Of a stretch of 64,000 nucleotides of DNA, positions 33,633 to 42,741 are shown one piece after another (the first letter of the stretch is position 1; the number at the start of each line of letters is the position of its first letter). The stretch spans positions 25,721-89,720 of the forward strand of contig JAABRA010000110.1 of NCBI GenBank assembly GCA_011391155.1, given 5' to 3'. Under the pieces are notes generated by a model. It saw only the letters and a program-made list of their open reading frames with translations. It ran no database searches and was not told the origin of the DNA. The translations under genes and the position numbers were made by a program. The stretch comes from Burkholderiales bacterium (GTDB taxonomy: Bacteria; Pseudomonadota; Gammaproteobacteria; Burkholderiales; Burkholderiaceae_C).

Positions 33633-34487
33633 TCAGCCGCGGTGCGCACCTCGAAGGTCCGCGAGTCGATCGGCGATGGCATCACGATCCGCTTCCTCCG
33701 TGGCACGCACCAGATAGGTCTCCAGATCCTGCACGGCCCGCCCGGGATCACCCAGTTCGGCGTGCAGCAGGCCCCGGTCCCGGTATTCGGTCCAGGCTTC
33801 AGGCAAAAGCGCGATCAGGCGGTTCTGCACCGCCAGCATCCGGGGCCAGTCTTCCTGGGTTCGGTGGATTTCCTTGAGATTGCGCAGCATGCGCGCAATG
33901 ATGTCGCGCGGCGCGGCGGCCTGCAGATACAGACCCAGGGGCGCCTCGAATTCATCCATTGACCGGCCTGGCACCTTGAAAGGTTCCAGACGTTCGGCCA
34001 GTTCTTCACGGCTCAAGGATTGCCCGGTGAAGGGGTCCAGCACCACAAGACCCTTGGGCAGATGGACCTTCACCATGAAATGGCCGGGAAACCCTACCCC
34101 TTGCACCGTCAGATCCAGCCCTTGCGCCAACTCCATCCAGAGTACCGCCAGTGAAATGGGAATTCCCCGGCGGGTGCGCAGCATGACGTTCAGATAGCTG
34201 TTGTCGGGGTCATGGTAATGGTTGACGTTGCCGCAGAAGGCCAGATCGCGGAAGAAGAACTGGTTGAGTGCGCGCAGCCGCTGCAACGGCGCCGTGTCGG
34301 CGGGCAGGCGGCGTTTCAGGCGCGACAGCAGCTGATCCACGTCGCCCAGCACCTGCTGGACATCGAGCTCGGGATATTCGTCCTGCGCAAGGCTCGCCGC
34401 GGCTTCCAGCAACGGGAAATGTTCATCGCTGCCGACCAGCGTGGCGAAATACTCCAGGGCGGTCGGGGTCGGAAAATTCAGGGACAT
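33633..34487 (-). CDS. SirB1 family protein (transglutaminase-like plus TPR)
   Basis: The 284-residue product has the SirB1/Transglut_core2 domain ('RLRALNQFFFRDLAFCGN', 'YHDPDNSYLNVMLRTRRGIP', 'LDLTVQGVGFPGHFMVKV'), with a Cys-His pair as in transglutaminase-like folds, and C-terminal TPR-like helices. Its exact function is unknown. It is on the same strand as murJ, 76 bp downstream. Confidence 0.88.
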   Translation of the reverse strand: MSLNFPTPTALEYFATLVGSDEHFPLLEAAASLAQDEYPELDVQQVLGDVDQLLSRLKRRLPADTAPLQRLRALNQFFFRDLAFCGNVNHYHDPDNSYLNVMLRTRRGIPISLAVLWMELAQGLDLTVQGVGFPGHFMVKVHLPKGLVVLDPFTGQSLSREELAERLEPFKVPGRSMDEFEAPLGLYLQAAAPRDIIARMLRNLKEIHRTQEDWPRMLAVQNRLIALLPEAWTEYRDRGLLHAELGDPGRAVQDLETYLVRATEEADRDAIADRLADLRGAHRG

Positions 34488-34563
34488 GACGGTTTTTAAG
34501 TGCCGCTGACACGGGCGTCAAGCGACCTGGCGTTCATCCCTGCCGACAACAGGCCTAAAGTCA

Positions 34564-36129
34564 TCAGTGTCGCACCATCTGGCGCAACTTCAATCCAGTG
34601 GCCCAGAGCGCGCCGAAGTAGATCGCGGCGGAGCCCGCCAGAAACAGCGCCAGCAAACCCATCCGCGCCAGGCTTTGCGATCGCAGCTGGGTCCAGTGAA
34701 ACGCACTGGAGCCCCACATCAGAAAGACGGCCAGCAGCGCGCTGGCCGCCAGGACCTGCATCGCATACCGCCCCCATCCGGGTGCCGGCGTGTAGCTGCC
34801 CCGGCGCCGCAACCCGATCAGCAACCACACGGCGTTGACCAGCGCACCAATGCCGATGGCAAGCGCCAGGCCGGCATGCTGCAACAGGGGCACCAGCGCC
34901 AGGTTGAGCAACTGGGTGATCACCAGCACGACCACGGCGATTTTCACCGGCGTGCGGATGTCCTGGCTCGCATAGAACCCGGGCGCCAGCACCTTGATGG
35001 CGATCAGGCCGACCAGACCTGCGCCGTAGCCCATCAGCGCGGTGGTGGTCTGCCCCACGTCGTGATCGGTGAAGGCGCCGTAGTGGTAAAGCACCGCCAC
35101 CAGCGGTCTGGAGAAGGTCAGCAGCGCCACCGCGCAGGGCACCGCCAGCAGGACCACCAGGCGCAAGCCCCAATCCAGCATGGCCGAGTATTTTTCGCTG
35201 TCATTGGCAGCCTTGGCGGCCGCGAGTTGTGGCGTCAGCACCACGCCGAGCGCCACACCCAGCAATGCCGTCGGAAACTCCATCAGCCGATCGGCATAAG
35301 TCAGCCAGCTGACGCTGCCGGGAACCAGGTGGGAAGCAATCTGCGTATTGATCAGCAGCGAGATCTGCGCCACGCTGACGCCCAGCATTGCCGGCGCCAT
35401 CAAACTGGCGATTTTCTGGGTCGCCGGATCAGCCCAGGCCGCGACAATGCTGGACCGGCCCAAGCCAATCCGCGGCAGCAATCCAAGCCGCAGAAGGGCG
35501 GGTATTTGCAGGCCGAGCTGCAGCACGCCTCCGATCATCACGCCTGCCGCGAGCGCGTAGACCGGCTCGATACCGTGCCGCGCGAAAAAAGGGGCTCCCC
35601 ACCAGGCTGCGCCGATCATGGACAGGTTCAACAACACGGGCGTGGCTGCGGGAACGGCAAAGCGCTTCCAGGTATTGAGTACTCCCGCAGACAACGCCAC
35701 CAGGGACATGAAGCCAATGTAGGGAAACATCCACCGCGTCATGAATACGGCCGCCTCGAAGCCCCGGGGATCCTGCTGGAGACCGCTGGCCATCGCCCAG
35801 ACCAGGATTGGTGCAGCGGCCACACCGGTGATGCAGGTCAGCAACAACACCCAGGCCAGCAGGGTGGCAACATGATCGATCGTTTTCCGGGTGGCTTCCT
35901 CACCGTGCTGCGCCCGGGTCGAAGCCAGCACGGGCACAAATGCCTGGCTGAAGGCGCCCTCGGCAAACAGCCGACGAAACAGGTTCGGAATGCGGAATGC
36001 CACATTGAAGGCATCCGTCAACGCACTGGCCCCAAAAGTCGACGCGATCAGCAATTCGCGCACCAGTCCGGTGATGCGCGAAACCAGCGTCAGGGCCGAC
36101 ACCGTCGAGGCGGATTTGAAGAGACTCAC
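34564..36129 (-). CDS. murJ: lipid II flippase MurJ
   Basis: MurJ moves lipid II across the inner membrane for peptidoglycan synthesis. The 521-residue product has 13-14 hydrophobic segments and the MviN signature: 'SALTLVSRITGLVRELLIAS', 'DAFNVAFRIPNLFRRLFAEG', 'AFSQAFVPVL' and 'LASQDIRTPVKIA'-like text (here FYASQDIRTPVKIA). It is divergent from rpsT across 116 bp. Confidence 0.96.
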   Translation of the reverse strand: MSLFKSASTVSALTLVSRITGLVRELLIASTFGASALTDAFNVAFRIPNLFRRLFAEGAFSQAFVPVLASTRAQHGEEATRKTIDHVATLLAWVLLLTCITGVAAAPILVWAMASGLQQDPRGFEAAVFMTRWMFPYIGFMSLVALSAGVLNTWKRFAVPAATPVLLNLSMIGAAWWGAPFFARHGIEPVYALAAGVMIGGVLQLGLQIPALLRLGLLPRIGLGRSSIVAAWADPATQKIASLMAPAMLGVSVAQISLLINTQIASHLVPGSVSWLTYADRLMEFPTALLGVALGVVLTPQLAAAKAANDSEKYSAMLDWGLRLVVLLAVPCAVALLTFSRPLVAVLYHYGAFTDHDVGQTTTALMGYGAGLVGLIAIKVLAPGFYASQDIRTPVKIAVVVLVITQLLNLALVPLLQHAGLALAIGIGALVNAVWLLIGLRRRGSYTPAPGWGRYAMQVLAASALLAVFLMWGSSAFHWTQLRSQSLARMGLLALFLAGSAAIYFGALWATGLKLRQMVRH

Positions 36130-36194
36130 CCGCGCAAGTGTAGTGCCCCGAGCCCGTCAAACCAGAACCCTGCTGTGCCAAGCATGCAGACTGA

Positions 36195-36200
36195 TACAAT
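36195..36200 (+). promoter_or_regulatory. extended -10 promoter of rpsT
   Basis: TGATACAAT contains TACAAT (36195-36200) with an upstream TGn extension. It lies 46 bp before the rpsT ATG, an ordinary leader length. Confidence 0.55.
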
Positions 36201-36245
36201 AGAGAGCTTTGCTGGCAACATCCTCAGACACCAAGGAATATCTAA

Positions 36246-36560
36246 ATGGCATCTACCAAACCCAAGAAAAAGAACCCGCGCCTGGCGTCGGGCCGTAAAC
36301 GCGCCCGCCAGGACGTCAAGCTCAATGCAGCCAACACGTCCCTGCGCTCCAAGTACCGCACTGCGGTAAAGAACGTCGAAAAAGCGGTTGCCGCTGGCGA
36401 CAAAGTCAAGGCCGCAGAGGCCTTCGGCAAGATGCAGGCCGTGGTGGACACCGTGGCCGACAAGGGCATCTTCCACAAGAACAAGGCCGCTCGTGACAAG
36501 AGCCGCCTGTCGGCCAAGGTGAAAACCCTGGCCCTCGCTGCCGCAAGCAGCGCCGCCTGA
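36246..36560 (+). CDS. rpsT: 30S ribosomal protein S20
   Basis: S20 binds 16S rRNA early in assembly. The 104-residue product is lysine- and alanine-rich and helical: '[20 protein letters not shown]', '[20 protein letters not shown]' and '[20 protein letters not shown]'. AAGGAA precedes the ATG, and a terminator follows at 36635. It is monocistronic. Confidence 0.97.
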   Translation: MASTKPKKKNPRLASGRKRARQDVKLNAANTSLRSKYRTAVKNVEKAVAAGDKVKAAEAFGKMQAVVDTVADKGIFHKNKAARDKSRLSAKVKTLALAAASSAA

Positions 36561-36634
36561 TCCCGATCAGGCAATCAGCCCGGATCGCCGCAAGCGGTCT
36601 GCCGTTCTAAACGGGTGCGCTGTCAGCAAAGCAG

Positions 36635-36660
36635 AAAAACCGCCTCAGGGCGGTTTTTTT
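36635..36660 (+). terminator. Rho-independent terminator after rpsT
   Basis: AAAAACCGCC pairs with GGCGGTTTTT around a TCAG loop and the T-run extends to seven residues. It lies 75 bp after the rpsT stop. Confidence 0.9.
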
Positions 36661-36737
36661 GTGGCTGCCTGGGTTCGAGAAGATCTATTGAATCCGGCGT
36701 CGCCCGTCGCCGGAATGCCAAGACGGCAAACGCCCTG

Positions 36738-37064
36738 CTACGGTACTGAGGCGTCGGAGTCGTCGGGCTTCATCCATGCCTCAAACACCTGAAGGTCGTT
36801 GTCTTTGGCGAAATTCATGCAGAACTCCCAGGCTAGAGGCTCGGCGTCGCGAAGGTCCGGATGCACCACGACGCATTTCACCCCGCCCACAGAGGTCGGA
36901 ATGCACCAGGGCGAGTAGCTGAGATGGCTGCCAGGGCGTGTGCCGCCAGGCCGGAACTGACTCATCACACCGGCCAGCCGTTCCGCCCAGTCGCTGGGCC
37001 GGAAGGTCTTGCCCTCTCGGGTAATGCCCTGGATAAAGACTTCTTTGGCGGTGATTGAAACCAT
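36738..37064 (-). CDS. DUF3579 protein
   Basis: The 108-residue cytosolic protein matches DUF3579 ('KEVFIQGITREGKTFRPSDW', 'AERLAGVMSQF', 'SYSPWCIPTSVGGVKCVVV', 'LEAWEFCMNFAKDN'-like text, here LAWEFCMNFAKDNDL). The family is confined mainly to betaproteobacteria and often sits next to argD; its function is unknown. It is divergent from argD. A perfect 12-bp palindrome lies 71 bp upstream of its start. Confidence 0.85.
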   Translation of the reverse strand: MVSITAKEVFIQGITREGKTFRPSDWAERLAGVMSQFRPGGTRPGSHLSYSPWCIPTSVGGVKCVVVHPDLRDAEPLAWEFCMNFAKDNDLQVFEAWMKPDDSDASVP

Positions 37065-37134
37065 CGGGTATAGGCGGCTAAAAAGCGTCCGGGTACTGGA
37101 GGATCACTCCATGTTGCAGCGCACAAGTATTGTA

Positions 37135-37146
37135 TCTTATATAAGA
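37135..37146. promoter_or_regulatory. palindrome TCTTATATAAGA in the DUF3579-argD gap
   Basis: The 12-bp sequence is a perfect palindrome and stands midway in the AT-rich centre of the divergent region, next to -10-like sequences on both strands (TACAAT on the minus strand just downstream). Its form suits a dimeric repressor such as a GntR-type protein; this is inference. Confidence 0.4.
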
Positions 37147-37276
37147 CTTGAATCATCGCGACAGACACATCACAGTAATGCGGAATGGTCAGCAAAGCCT
37201 TGCGGGTCCTGCGCCTAAAATCAAGGCTTGATGGCCTCGGTTAATACGGGCCGCTTTGTTTTTCAGGAGCCCCCGC

Positions 37277-38473
37277 ATGACCGCGTTCATAGAAGCCGCC
37301 TCGCCCCACACCATGAACACCTATGGCCGCCTGCCGATTGCGCTGAGCCACGGCCAGGGATGCCGCGTCTGGGATGTCAATGGCAAGCAGTACCTCGACG
37401 CCCTGGGCGGCATTGCGGTCAACACCCTGGGCCACAACCACCCCAAGCTGGTGCCTGCGCTGCAGGATCAAATCAGCAAGATCATTCATAGCTGCAATTA
37501 CTACCATGTGCCCAACCAGGAGAAGCTCGCCGCCAAGCTGGTGGAGTTGTCGGGCCTGACCAACGTGTTCTTCTGCAGCACTGGCCTGGAAGCCAATGAA
37601 GCCGCCCTGAAGCTCGCACGCAAGTTCGGCCACGACAGAGGCATCGAGAAGCCTGAAATCGTGGTGTACGAGAAGGCGTTTCATGGCCGCAGCATCGCCA
37701 CCTTGAGTGCCACGGGCAACGAGAAAGTGCAAAAAGGCTTCGGCCCCCTGGTCGAGGGCTTCATCCGGGTGCCGCTCAACGACGTTGAATCCCTGAAAAA
37801 GGCGACCGAGGGTAACCCCAACGTGGTTGCCGTATTCATGGAAACCATCCAGGGGGAAGGTGGCGTCAACCCGATGCGCATCGAGTACCTGCAGCAAGTG
37901 CGCAAGCTCTGCGACGAGCGCGACTGGCTGCTGATGATCGACGAAGTGCAGTGCGGCATGGGCCGCACCGGCAAATGGTTTGCCCACCAGTGGGCCGGCA
38001 TCTTGCCGGACGTGATGCCGCTGGCCAAAGGCCTGGGCTCGGGCGTGCCAATCGGCGCCGTGGTGGCCGGCCCCAAGGCCGCCAGCATCTTCCAGCCCGG
38101 CAACCATGGAACAACTTTTGGAGGCAACCCCCTGGCCATGCGCGCCGGGGTGGAGACTATCCGCATCATGGAAGAAGATGGCCTGATGGAAAACGCAGCC
38201 CGGGTGGGTGCCCATCTCAAGGAAGCGCTGGAGCGGGCGCTGGCAGGAAACCCCGGCCTGAAGGAAATTCGCGGTCAGGGCCTGATGATCGGCGTGGAAC
38301 TCGCCAGACCCTGCAGCGCACTCACCCAGCGCGCCGCCGATGCGGGGTTGCTGATCAGCGTCACGGCCGACAGTGTGATCCGCCTGGTGCCGCCCCTGAT
38401 CATGACGTCCGTAGAGGCCGATGAGGTGGTGACCATCCTGGTGCCGTTGATCCAGCAGTTCCTCACCGAGTAA
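37277..38473 (+). CDS. argD: acetylornithine aminotransferase
   Basis: ArgD transfers an amino group to N-acetylglutamate semialdehyde in arginine synthesis, using pyridoxal phosphate. The 398-residue product has 'YLDALGGIAVNTLGHNHPKL', 'NYYHVPNQEKLAAKLVELSG', 'LLMIDEVQCGMGRTGKWFAH' and the PLP lysine in 'LAKGLGSGVPIGAVV'. An AGGAG site lies 7 bp before ATG 37277. It is followed by argF after 6 bp, confirming the arginine role over other ornithine or omega aminotransferases. Confidence 0.94.
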   Translation: MTAFIEAASPHTMNTYGRLPIALSHGQGCRVWDVNGKQYLDALGGIAVNTLGHNHPKLVPALQDQISKIIHSCNYYHVPNQEKLAAKLVELSGLTNVFFCSTGLEANEAALKLARKFGHDRGIEKPEIVVYEKAFHGRSIATLSATGNEKVQKGFGPLVEGFIRVPLNDVESLKKATEGNPNVVAVFMETIQGEGGVNPMRIEYLQQVRKLCDERDWLLMIDEVQCGMGRTGKWFAHQWAGILPDVMPLAKGLGSGVPIGAVVAGPKAASIFQPGNHGTTFGGNPLAMRAGVETIRIMEEDGLMENAARVGAHLKEALERALAGNPGLKEIRGQGLMIGVELARPCSALTQRAADAGLLISVTADSVIRLVPPLIMTSVEADEVVTILVPLIQQFLTE

Positions 38474-38479
38474 TAAGAC

Positions 38480-39394
38480 ATGGATTTGAAGCACTACCTT
38501 CAGTTCACCGATCTCAGCGCCGGGGAATACGCCTACCTGTTCGAACGCGCAGCGCTGATCAAGCGCAAGTTCAAGGGCTACGAGAAGCACCACACGCTGG
38601 CCGACCGCACGCTGGCGATGATTTTCGAGAAAGCCTCGACCCGCACACGGGTGAGTTTCGAGGCCGGCATGTACCAGCTCGGCGGCTCGGTGGTGCACCT
38701 GACGACCGGGGACAGCCAGTTGGGCCGCGCCGAGCCGATCGACGACAGCGCCAAGGTCATCAGCCGCATGGTGGACCTGGTGATGATCCGCACCTATGGC
38801 CAGGACAAGATCGAGCAGTTTGCGCGGCACTCGCGCGTTCCGGTGATCAATGGCCTGACCAACGAATTTCATCCCTGCCAGATCCTGGCGGACATCTTTA
38901 CCTTCATCGAGCACCGGGGCAGCATCGCCGGCAAGACCGTGGCCTGGGTCGGTGACGGCAACAACATGGCCAACACCTGGCTGCAGGCCGCCGAACTGCT
39001 GGACTTCACGGTACACGTCAGCACGCCCGGCGGCTACGAGGTCGACCAGGCTGTGGCCGGCATCCGCAGCGGCGCAAGTTACAAGGTCTTCAAGAACCCG
39101 ATGGACGCCTGCCGTGGGGCCGATCTGGTCACCACCGACGTCTGGACCAGCATGGGCTACGAGGCGGAAAACGAGGCTCGGAAAAAGGCCTTTGCCGACT
39201 GGTGTGTCGATAGCGACATGATGCGCGCGGCCAAACCCGATGCTTTGTTCATGCACTGCCTGCCGGCGCATCGCGGCGAGGAAGTCGAAGCCGACGTGAT
39301 CGACGGTCCCCAGTCCGTGGTCTGGGACGAGGCCGAGAACCGCATGCACGCGCAAAAAGCGTTGATGGAGTACTTGCTGCTCGGCAGGCGCTGA
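38480..39394 (+). CDS. argF: ornithine carbamoyltransferase
   Basis: ArgF makes citrulline from ornithine and carbamoyl phosphate. The 304-residue product has the carbamoyl phosphate loop 'FEKASTRTRVSFEAGM', 'HSRVPVINGLTNEFHPCQIL', 'WVGDGNNMANTWLQAAELL' and the ornithine loop 'FMHCLPAHRGEEV'. It lies 6 bp after argD and overlaps the next gene by 1 bp. Confidence 0.97.
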   Translation: MDLKHYLQFTDLSAGEYAYLFERAALIKRKFKGYEKHHTLADRTLAMIFEKASTRTRVSFEAGMYQLGGSVVHLTTGDSQLGRAEPIDDSAKVISRMVDLVMIRTYGQDKIEQFARHSRVPVINGLTNEFHPCQILADIFTFIEHRGSIAGKTVAWVGDGNNMANTWLQAAELLDFTVHVSTPGGYEVDQAVAGIRSGASYKVFKNPMDACRGADLVTTDVWTSMGYEAENEARKKAFADWCVDSDMMRAAKPDALFMHCLPAHRGEEVEADVIDGPQSVVWDEAENRMHAQKALMEYLLLGRR

Positions 39395-39708
39395 TGTCGG
39401 CCTGCACCACCTGTGGTGCCTGTTGCGCGAGCTTTCGGGTGGATTTTGCGATTCAGGAGCTCGACGACCGGGGCGGCAGCGTCCCTTGCGGGCTGGCCGA
39501 CGACATCAACGACACCCTGTGCCGCATGCGCGGCACTGACCACCTGCCTGGCCGCTGCGCTGCGCTGACGGGCCAAATCGGTGGCACGGTTGCCTGCGGC
39601 ATCTACGAATGGCGGCCCTCGCCCTGCCGGGAGTTCGCTGAAGGCAGTGACGCCTGCGACCGGGCCCGTGTCCGCCACGGGCTGCCCTCCCTGCACGCGG
39701 GATCGTAG
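39394..39708 (+). CDS. YkgJ-family cysteine cluster protein
   Basis: The 104-residue product is a small Cys-rich protein of the YkgJ/CxxCxxCC family: 'CTTCGACCASFRVDF' at the start, then 'GRCAALTGQIGGTVACGIYE' and 'RPSPCREF'. The cysteines probably bind zinc or an Fe-S cluster. Its role is unknown. The start codon shares one base with the argF stop, so it is translated with argF. Confidence 0.85.
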   Translation: MSACTTCGACCASFRVDFAIQELDDRGGSVPCGLADDINDTLCRMRGTDHLPGRCAALTGQIGGTVACGIYEWRPSPCREFAEGSDACDRARVRHGLPSLHAGS

Positions 39709-39792
39709 ATCGTTCAAGCCTAAACAATTTATCTGGCCTGTTGGAAATAACCGACACCACAGCTTTTCCACCGGTGCTAACTTTGCACCCTC

Positions 39793-40422
39793 ATGAAAAA
39801 GCTCTGGGACATCTCCCCGCCCGTCCAGCCCGGCTCTCCGGTGTTCCCTGGCGACACGCCCTATCAGCAGCAATGGGCGGCAACGCTGGGGCCGGGTTGT
39901 CCGGTCAACGTCAGCACGCTGACACTCTCGCCCCATGTCGGCGCACACGCTGACGCCCCGCTCCACTACGACTCCCAGGGCGCCAGTGTCGGCGAACTCG
40001 ACCTGACCCCTTACCTGGGTCCCTGTCGCGTCATCCATGCCATCGGCGCGCGGCCGCTGATCGAATGGTCGCACCTGGCCCACGTCGTCGACGGTTTGCC
40101 GCCCCGTGTGCTGGTGCGAACCTACGCCCACATGCCGGTGGACCGCTGGGACCCCGAACTGACGGCCTTTGCGCCGCAGACCCTTGAGCGCCTGGCCGCC
40201 CTGGGCGTTGTGCTGGTGGGCATCGACACCGCCAGCATCGATCCGGCCGACAGCAAGACACTCGACAGCCACCAGGTGATTCGCCGCCTGAACCTGCGCG
40301 TGCTGGAAAACCTGGTGCTCGACGATGTGCCCGAGGGCGACTACGAGCTCATCGCCCTGCCCCTCAAACTGATGACCGCCGATGCCAGCCCCGTTCGCGC
40401 AATCCTGCGGGAACTTCCCTGA
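39793..40422 (+). CDS. kynB: kynurenine formamidase (arylformamidase)
   Basis: KynB hydrolyses N-formylkynurenine to kynurenine, the second step of oxidative tryptophan breakdown. The 209-residue product has the cyclase-family metal site 'LSPHVGAHADAPLHYDSQG' and the start 'LWDISPPVQPGSPVFPGDTP', as in bacterial KynB. It is the first gene of kynB-kynU-kynA. No clear ribosome site precedes the ATG. Confidence 0.95.
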   Translation: MKKLWDISPPVQPGSPVFPGDTPYQQQWAATLGPGCPVNVSTLTLSPHVGAHADAPLHYDSQGASVGELDLTPYLGPCRVIHAIGARPLIEWSHLAHVVDGLPPRVLVRTYAHMPVDRWDPELTAFAPQTLERLAALGVVLVGIDTASIDPADSKTLDSHQVIRRLNLRVLENLVLDDVPEGDYELIALPLKLMTADASPVRAILRELP

Positions 40423-40502
40423 CAGCGCCGTGCTGCGCAAACTTGCCCGCCCGCGCCTTGCCGCACCGCGACTGACCCAGCCACCCACCCACCAACCTCC
40501 CC

Positions 40503-41795
40503 ATGAACCGTTCCATGCTCCTGAACACCCTCGAACACTGCCGCCAGGTCGACACGCAAGACCCCTTGCATGTACTACGCCACCAATTTGACCTGCCCCC
40601 GGGCGTGATTTATCTCGACGGCAACTCGCTGGGCGTCCTGCCCAGGACCACGGCCGCCCGCGTGGCCGAAGTGGTGACGCAGGAATGGGGCCAGGGCCTG
40701 ATCCGCAGCTGGAACAGTGCGGGCTGGTTCGACGCGCCCCGGCGCGCCGGCGACAAGATCGCGCGCCTCGTGGGCGCCGGCCCGAACGAGGTAGTGGCCA
40801 CCGACAGCACCTCCATCAACCTGTTCAAGGTGTTGAGCGCCGCGCTGAACATGGCCGCCCAGGATGCCCCGCAGCGCAGGATCATCGTCAGCGAACGCAG
40901 CAACTTCCCGACCGATCTGTACATTGCCGAAGCCTTGTGCCAGGAGCGCGGCTGCACCTTGAAGCTGGTCGAGCCCGAAGAGATCGCGAGCTCGCTGACC
41001 GCCAATGTCGCCGTGCTGATGCTGACCCACGTCAACTACCGCACCGGCGCCATGCACGACATGGCCGGCGTGACGGCCGCCGCCCACGCCGCCGGCATCC
41101 TCACGGTCTGGGATCTGGCGCACAGTGCGGGCGCAGTGCCGGTGGACCTGACTGGCGCGCAAGCGGATTTCGCCGTGGGCTGCGGTTACAAATACCTTAA
41201 CGGCGGCCCCGGTGCGCCGGCCTTTGTCTGGGTCCACCCAAAACACGCCGACCGCTTCTGGCAACCGCTGGCCGGCTGGTGGGGCCACGCCACCCCATTT
41301 GCCTTCAGCGCCGACTACCAGCCGGCCCCCGGCATCACGCGCTACCTGTGCGGCACCCAGCCCATCATCAGCCTGGCGGCACTGGACTGCGGGCTCGACA
41401 CCCTGCTGGCGGCTGAGCCGCTCGGCGGCATGGCGGCCCTGCGCGCCAAGTCGCTGGCACTGACCGACCTTTTCATCGAACTCGTGGAGACGCGCTGTGC
41501 CGGCCACGGATTGACGCTTGCCACACCGCGCGACCACGGGCAACGGGGCTCGCAGGTCTGCCTGACGCGGGCTGCCGGCGCGTATGCCATCGTGCAGGCG
41601 CTGATCGCCCGCGGCGTCATCGGCGACTTCCGCGCCGGCGATGGCGGCGCGCACCCCGACATCCTGCGATTCGGCTTCACGCCCCTGACCATCGGTTTCG
41701 AAGACGTCTGGAACGCCGTGGAGCACCTCAAGCAGGTGCTCGACACCCGCGAATGGCAACAACCGGAATTCAACCAGAAACACGCGGTGACCTGA
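40503..41795 (+). CDS. kynU: kynureninase
   Basis: KynU cleaves kynurenine into anthranilate and alanine with pyridoxal phosphate. The 430-residue product has '[20 protein letters not shown]', '[16 protein letters not shown]', '[16 protein letters not shown]', '[13 protein letters not shown]', '[17 protein letters not shown]' and the PLP lysine in '[19 protein letters not shown]'. ATG 40515, four codons in, is an alternative start. It precedes kynA by 2 bp. Confidence 0.96.
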   Translation: MNRSMLLNTLEHCRQVDTQDPLHVLRHQFDLPPGVIYLDGNSLGVLPRTTAARVAEVVTQEWGQGLIRSWNSAGWFDAPRRAGDKIARLVGAGPNEVVATDSTSINLFKVLSAALNMAAQDAPQRRIIVSERSNFPTDLYIAEALCQERGCTLKLVEPEEIASSLTANVAVLMLTHVNYRTGAMHDMAGVTAAAHAAGILTVWDLAHSAGAVPVDLTGAQADFAVGCGYKYLNGGPGAPAFVWVHPKHADRFWQPLAGWWGHATPFAFSADYQPAPGITRYLCGTQPIISLAALDCGLDTLLAAEPLGGMAALRAKSLALTDLFIELVETRCAGHGLTLATPRDHGQRGSQVCLTRAAGAYAIVQALIARGVIGDFRAGDGGAHPDILRFGFTPLTIGFEDVWNAVEHLKQVLDTREWQQPEFNQKHAVT

Positions 41796-41797
41796 TC

Positions 41798-42667
41798 ATG
41801 TGCCCCTACTCCACGCCCCCTGCGTCCCCTGCGTCCCCCGAGCTCATCGTGCACGACGAAAAGGCCCAGCTCGACTTCAGCCGAAGCATGAGCTACGGCG
41901 ACTACCTGCAGCTCGACGCCATCCTGAGCGCGCAGCATCCGCGCTCGCCCGACCATAACGAAATGCTGTTCATCGTGCAGCACCAGACCAGCGAGCTGTG
42001 GATGAAGCTGATGCTGCATGAGTTGCGCGCGGCGGTCGCGCATGTCGCAGCCGATGACTTGTCCACCGCCTTCAAGATGCTGGCCCGCGTCAGCAAGATC
42101 ATGGAACAGCTGGTGCACGCCTGGGACGTGCTGGCCACGATGACGCCGCCCGAGTACAGCGCCATCCGGCCGTTTCTGGCCAGTTCCAGCGGATTCCAGA
42201 GCTACCAGTACCGCTGCATCGAGTTCTCGCTGGGCAACAAGAACGCCGCCATGCTCAAGCCGCATGAACATCGCCCGGACCTGCTGGCGCTGGTTGAGTC
42301 AGCGTATGGAGCTCCATCGCTCTACGACGAAGCCCTGAAGCTGCTGGCCCGGCGCGGCCTGGAGGTGCCGCACAGCCATACGCAGCGCGACTGGACCGAG
42401 CCCTACGTCGCCAGCCCGGGTGTTGAAGCGGCGTGGCTGACCGTGTACCGCGACCCAAAGCAGCATTGGGACTTGTACCAGCTCGGTGAGGAGCTCACGG
42501 ATCTCGAAGACGCCTTTCGCCTCTGGCGTTTCCGCCACGTCACCACCGTGGAACGGGTCATCGGCTTCAAGCGCGGCACCGGCGGCACGGGCGGCGTCAG
42601 CTACCTGCGCAAGATGCTCGACGTGGTGCTTTTCCCCGAAATCTGGAGCCTGAGAACCAGTTTATGA
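41798..42667 (+). CDS. kynA: tryptophan 2,3-dioxygenase
   Basis: KynA opens the indole ring of tryptophan using haem iron and oxygen, the first step of the kynurenine route. From ATG 41798 the product is 289 residues: '[19 protein letters not shown]', '[20 protein letters not shown]', '[20 protein letters not shown]', and late '[20 protein letters not shown]' with '[10 protein letters not shown]'. It is the last gene of the kyn operon and is followed by a repeat copy and a convergent gene. Confidence 0.97.
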   Translation: MCPYSTPPASPASPELIVHDEKAQLDFSRSMSYGDYLQLDAILSAQHPRSPDHNEMLFIVQHQTSELWMKLMLHELRAAVAHVAADDLSTAFKMLARVSKIMEQLVHAWDVLATMTPPEYSAIRPFLASSSGFQSYQYRCIEFSLGNKNAAMLKPHEHRPDLLALVESAYGAPSLYDEALKLLARRGLEVPHSHTQRDWTEPYVASPGVEAAWLTVYRDPKQHWDLYQLGEELTDLEDAFRLWRFRHVTTVERVIGFKRGTGGTGGVSYLRKMLDVVLFPEIWSLRTSL

Positions 42668-42691
42668 GCAAAATAGGCCACTTCCCAGCGT

Positions 42692-42730
42692 GGAATGGTC
42701 ATAATTAGCTATACTATATATAGCATTTAA
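42692..42730 (+). repeat. interspersed ~40-bp repeat, copy D
   Basis: GGAATGGTCATAATTAGCTA is followed by TACTATATATAGCATTTAA. The GCTATA half pairs with TATAGC, giving a small hairpin. It lies between convergent kynA and the monooxygenase gene. Confidence 0.75.
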
Positions 42731-42741
42731 CACTGTCTGGT

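Noticed and set aside
34567..36369. A 600-codon open frame on the plus strand opposite murJ
   Set aside because: It is rich in Gln, His, Arg and Pro as expected for the shadow of a membrane protein gene, and it would run into rpsT.
37478..37506. A stretch in argD resembling the interspersed repeat (ATCATTCATAGCTGCAATTA)
   Set aside because: The similarity is limited to a few words and the amino acids there (IIHSCNYYHVP) are a conserved ArgD block, so it is probably coincidence.
37241..39355. A 704-codon open frame on the minus strand opposite argD and argF
   Set aside because: It is antisense to two certain arginine genes; no domain can be recognised and no ribosome site is present.
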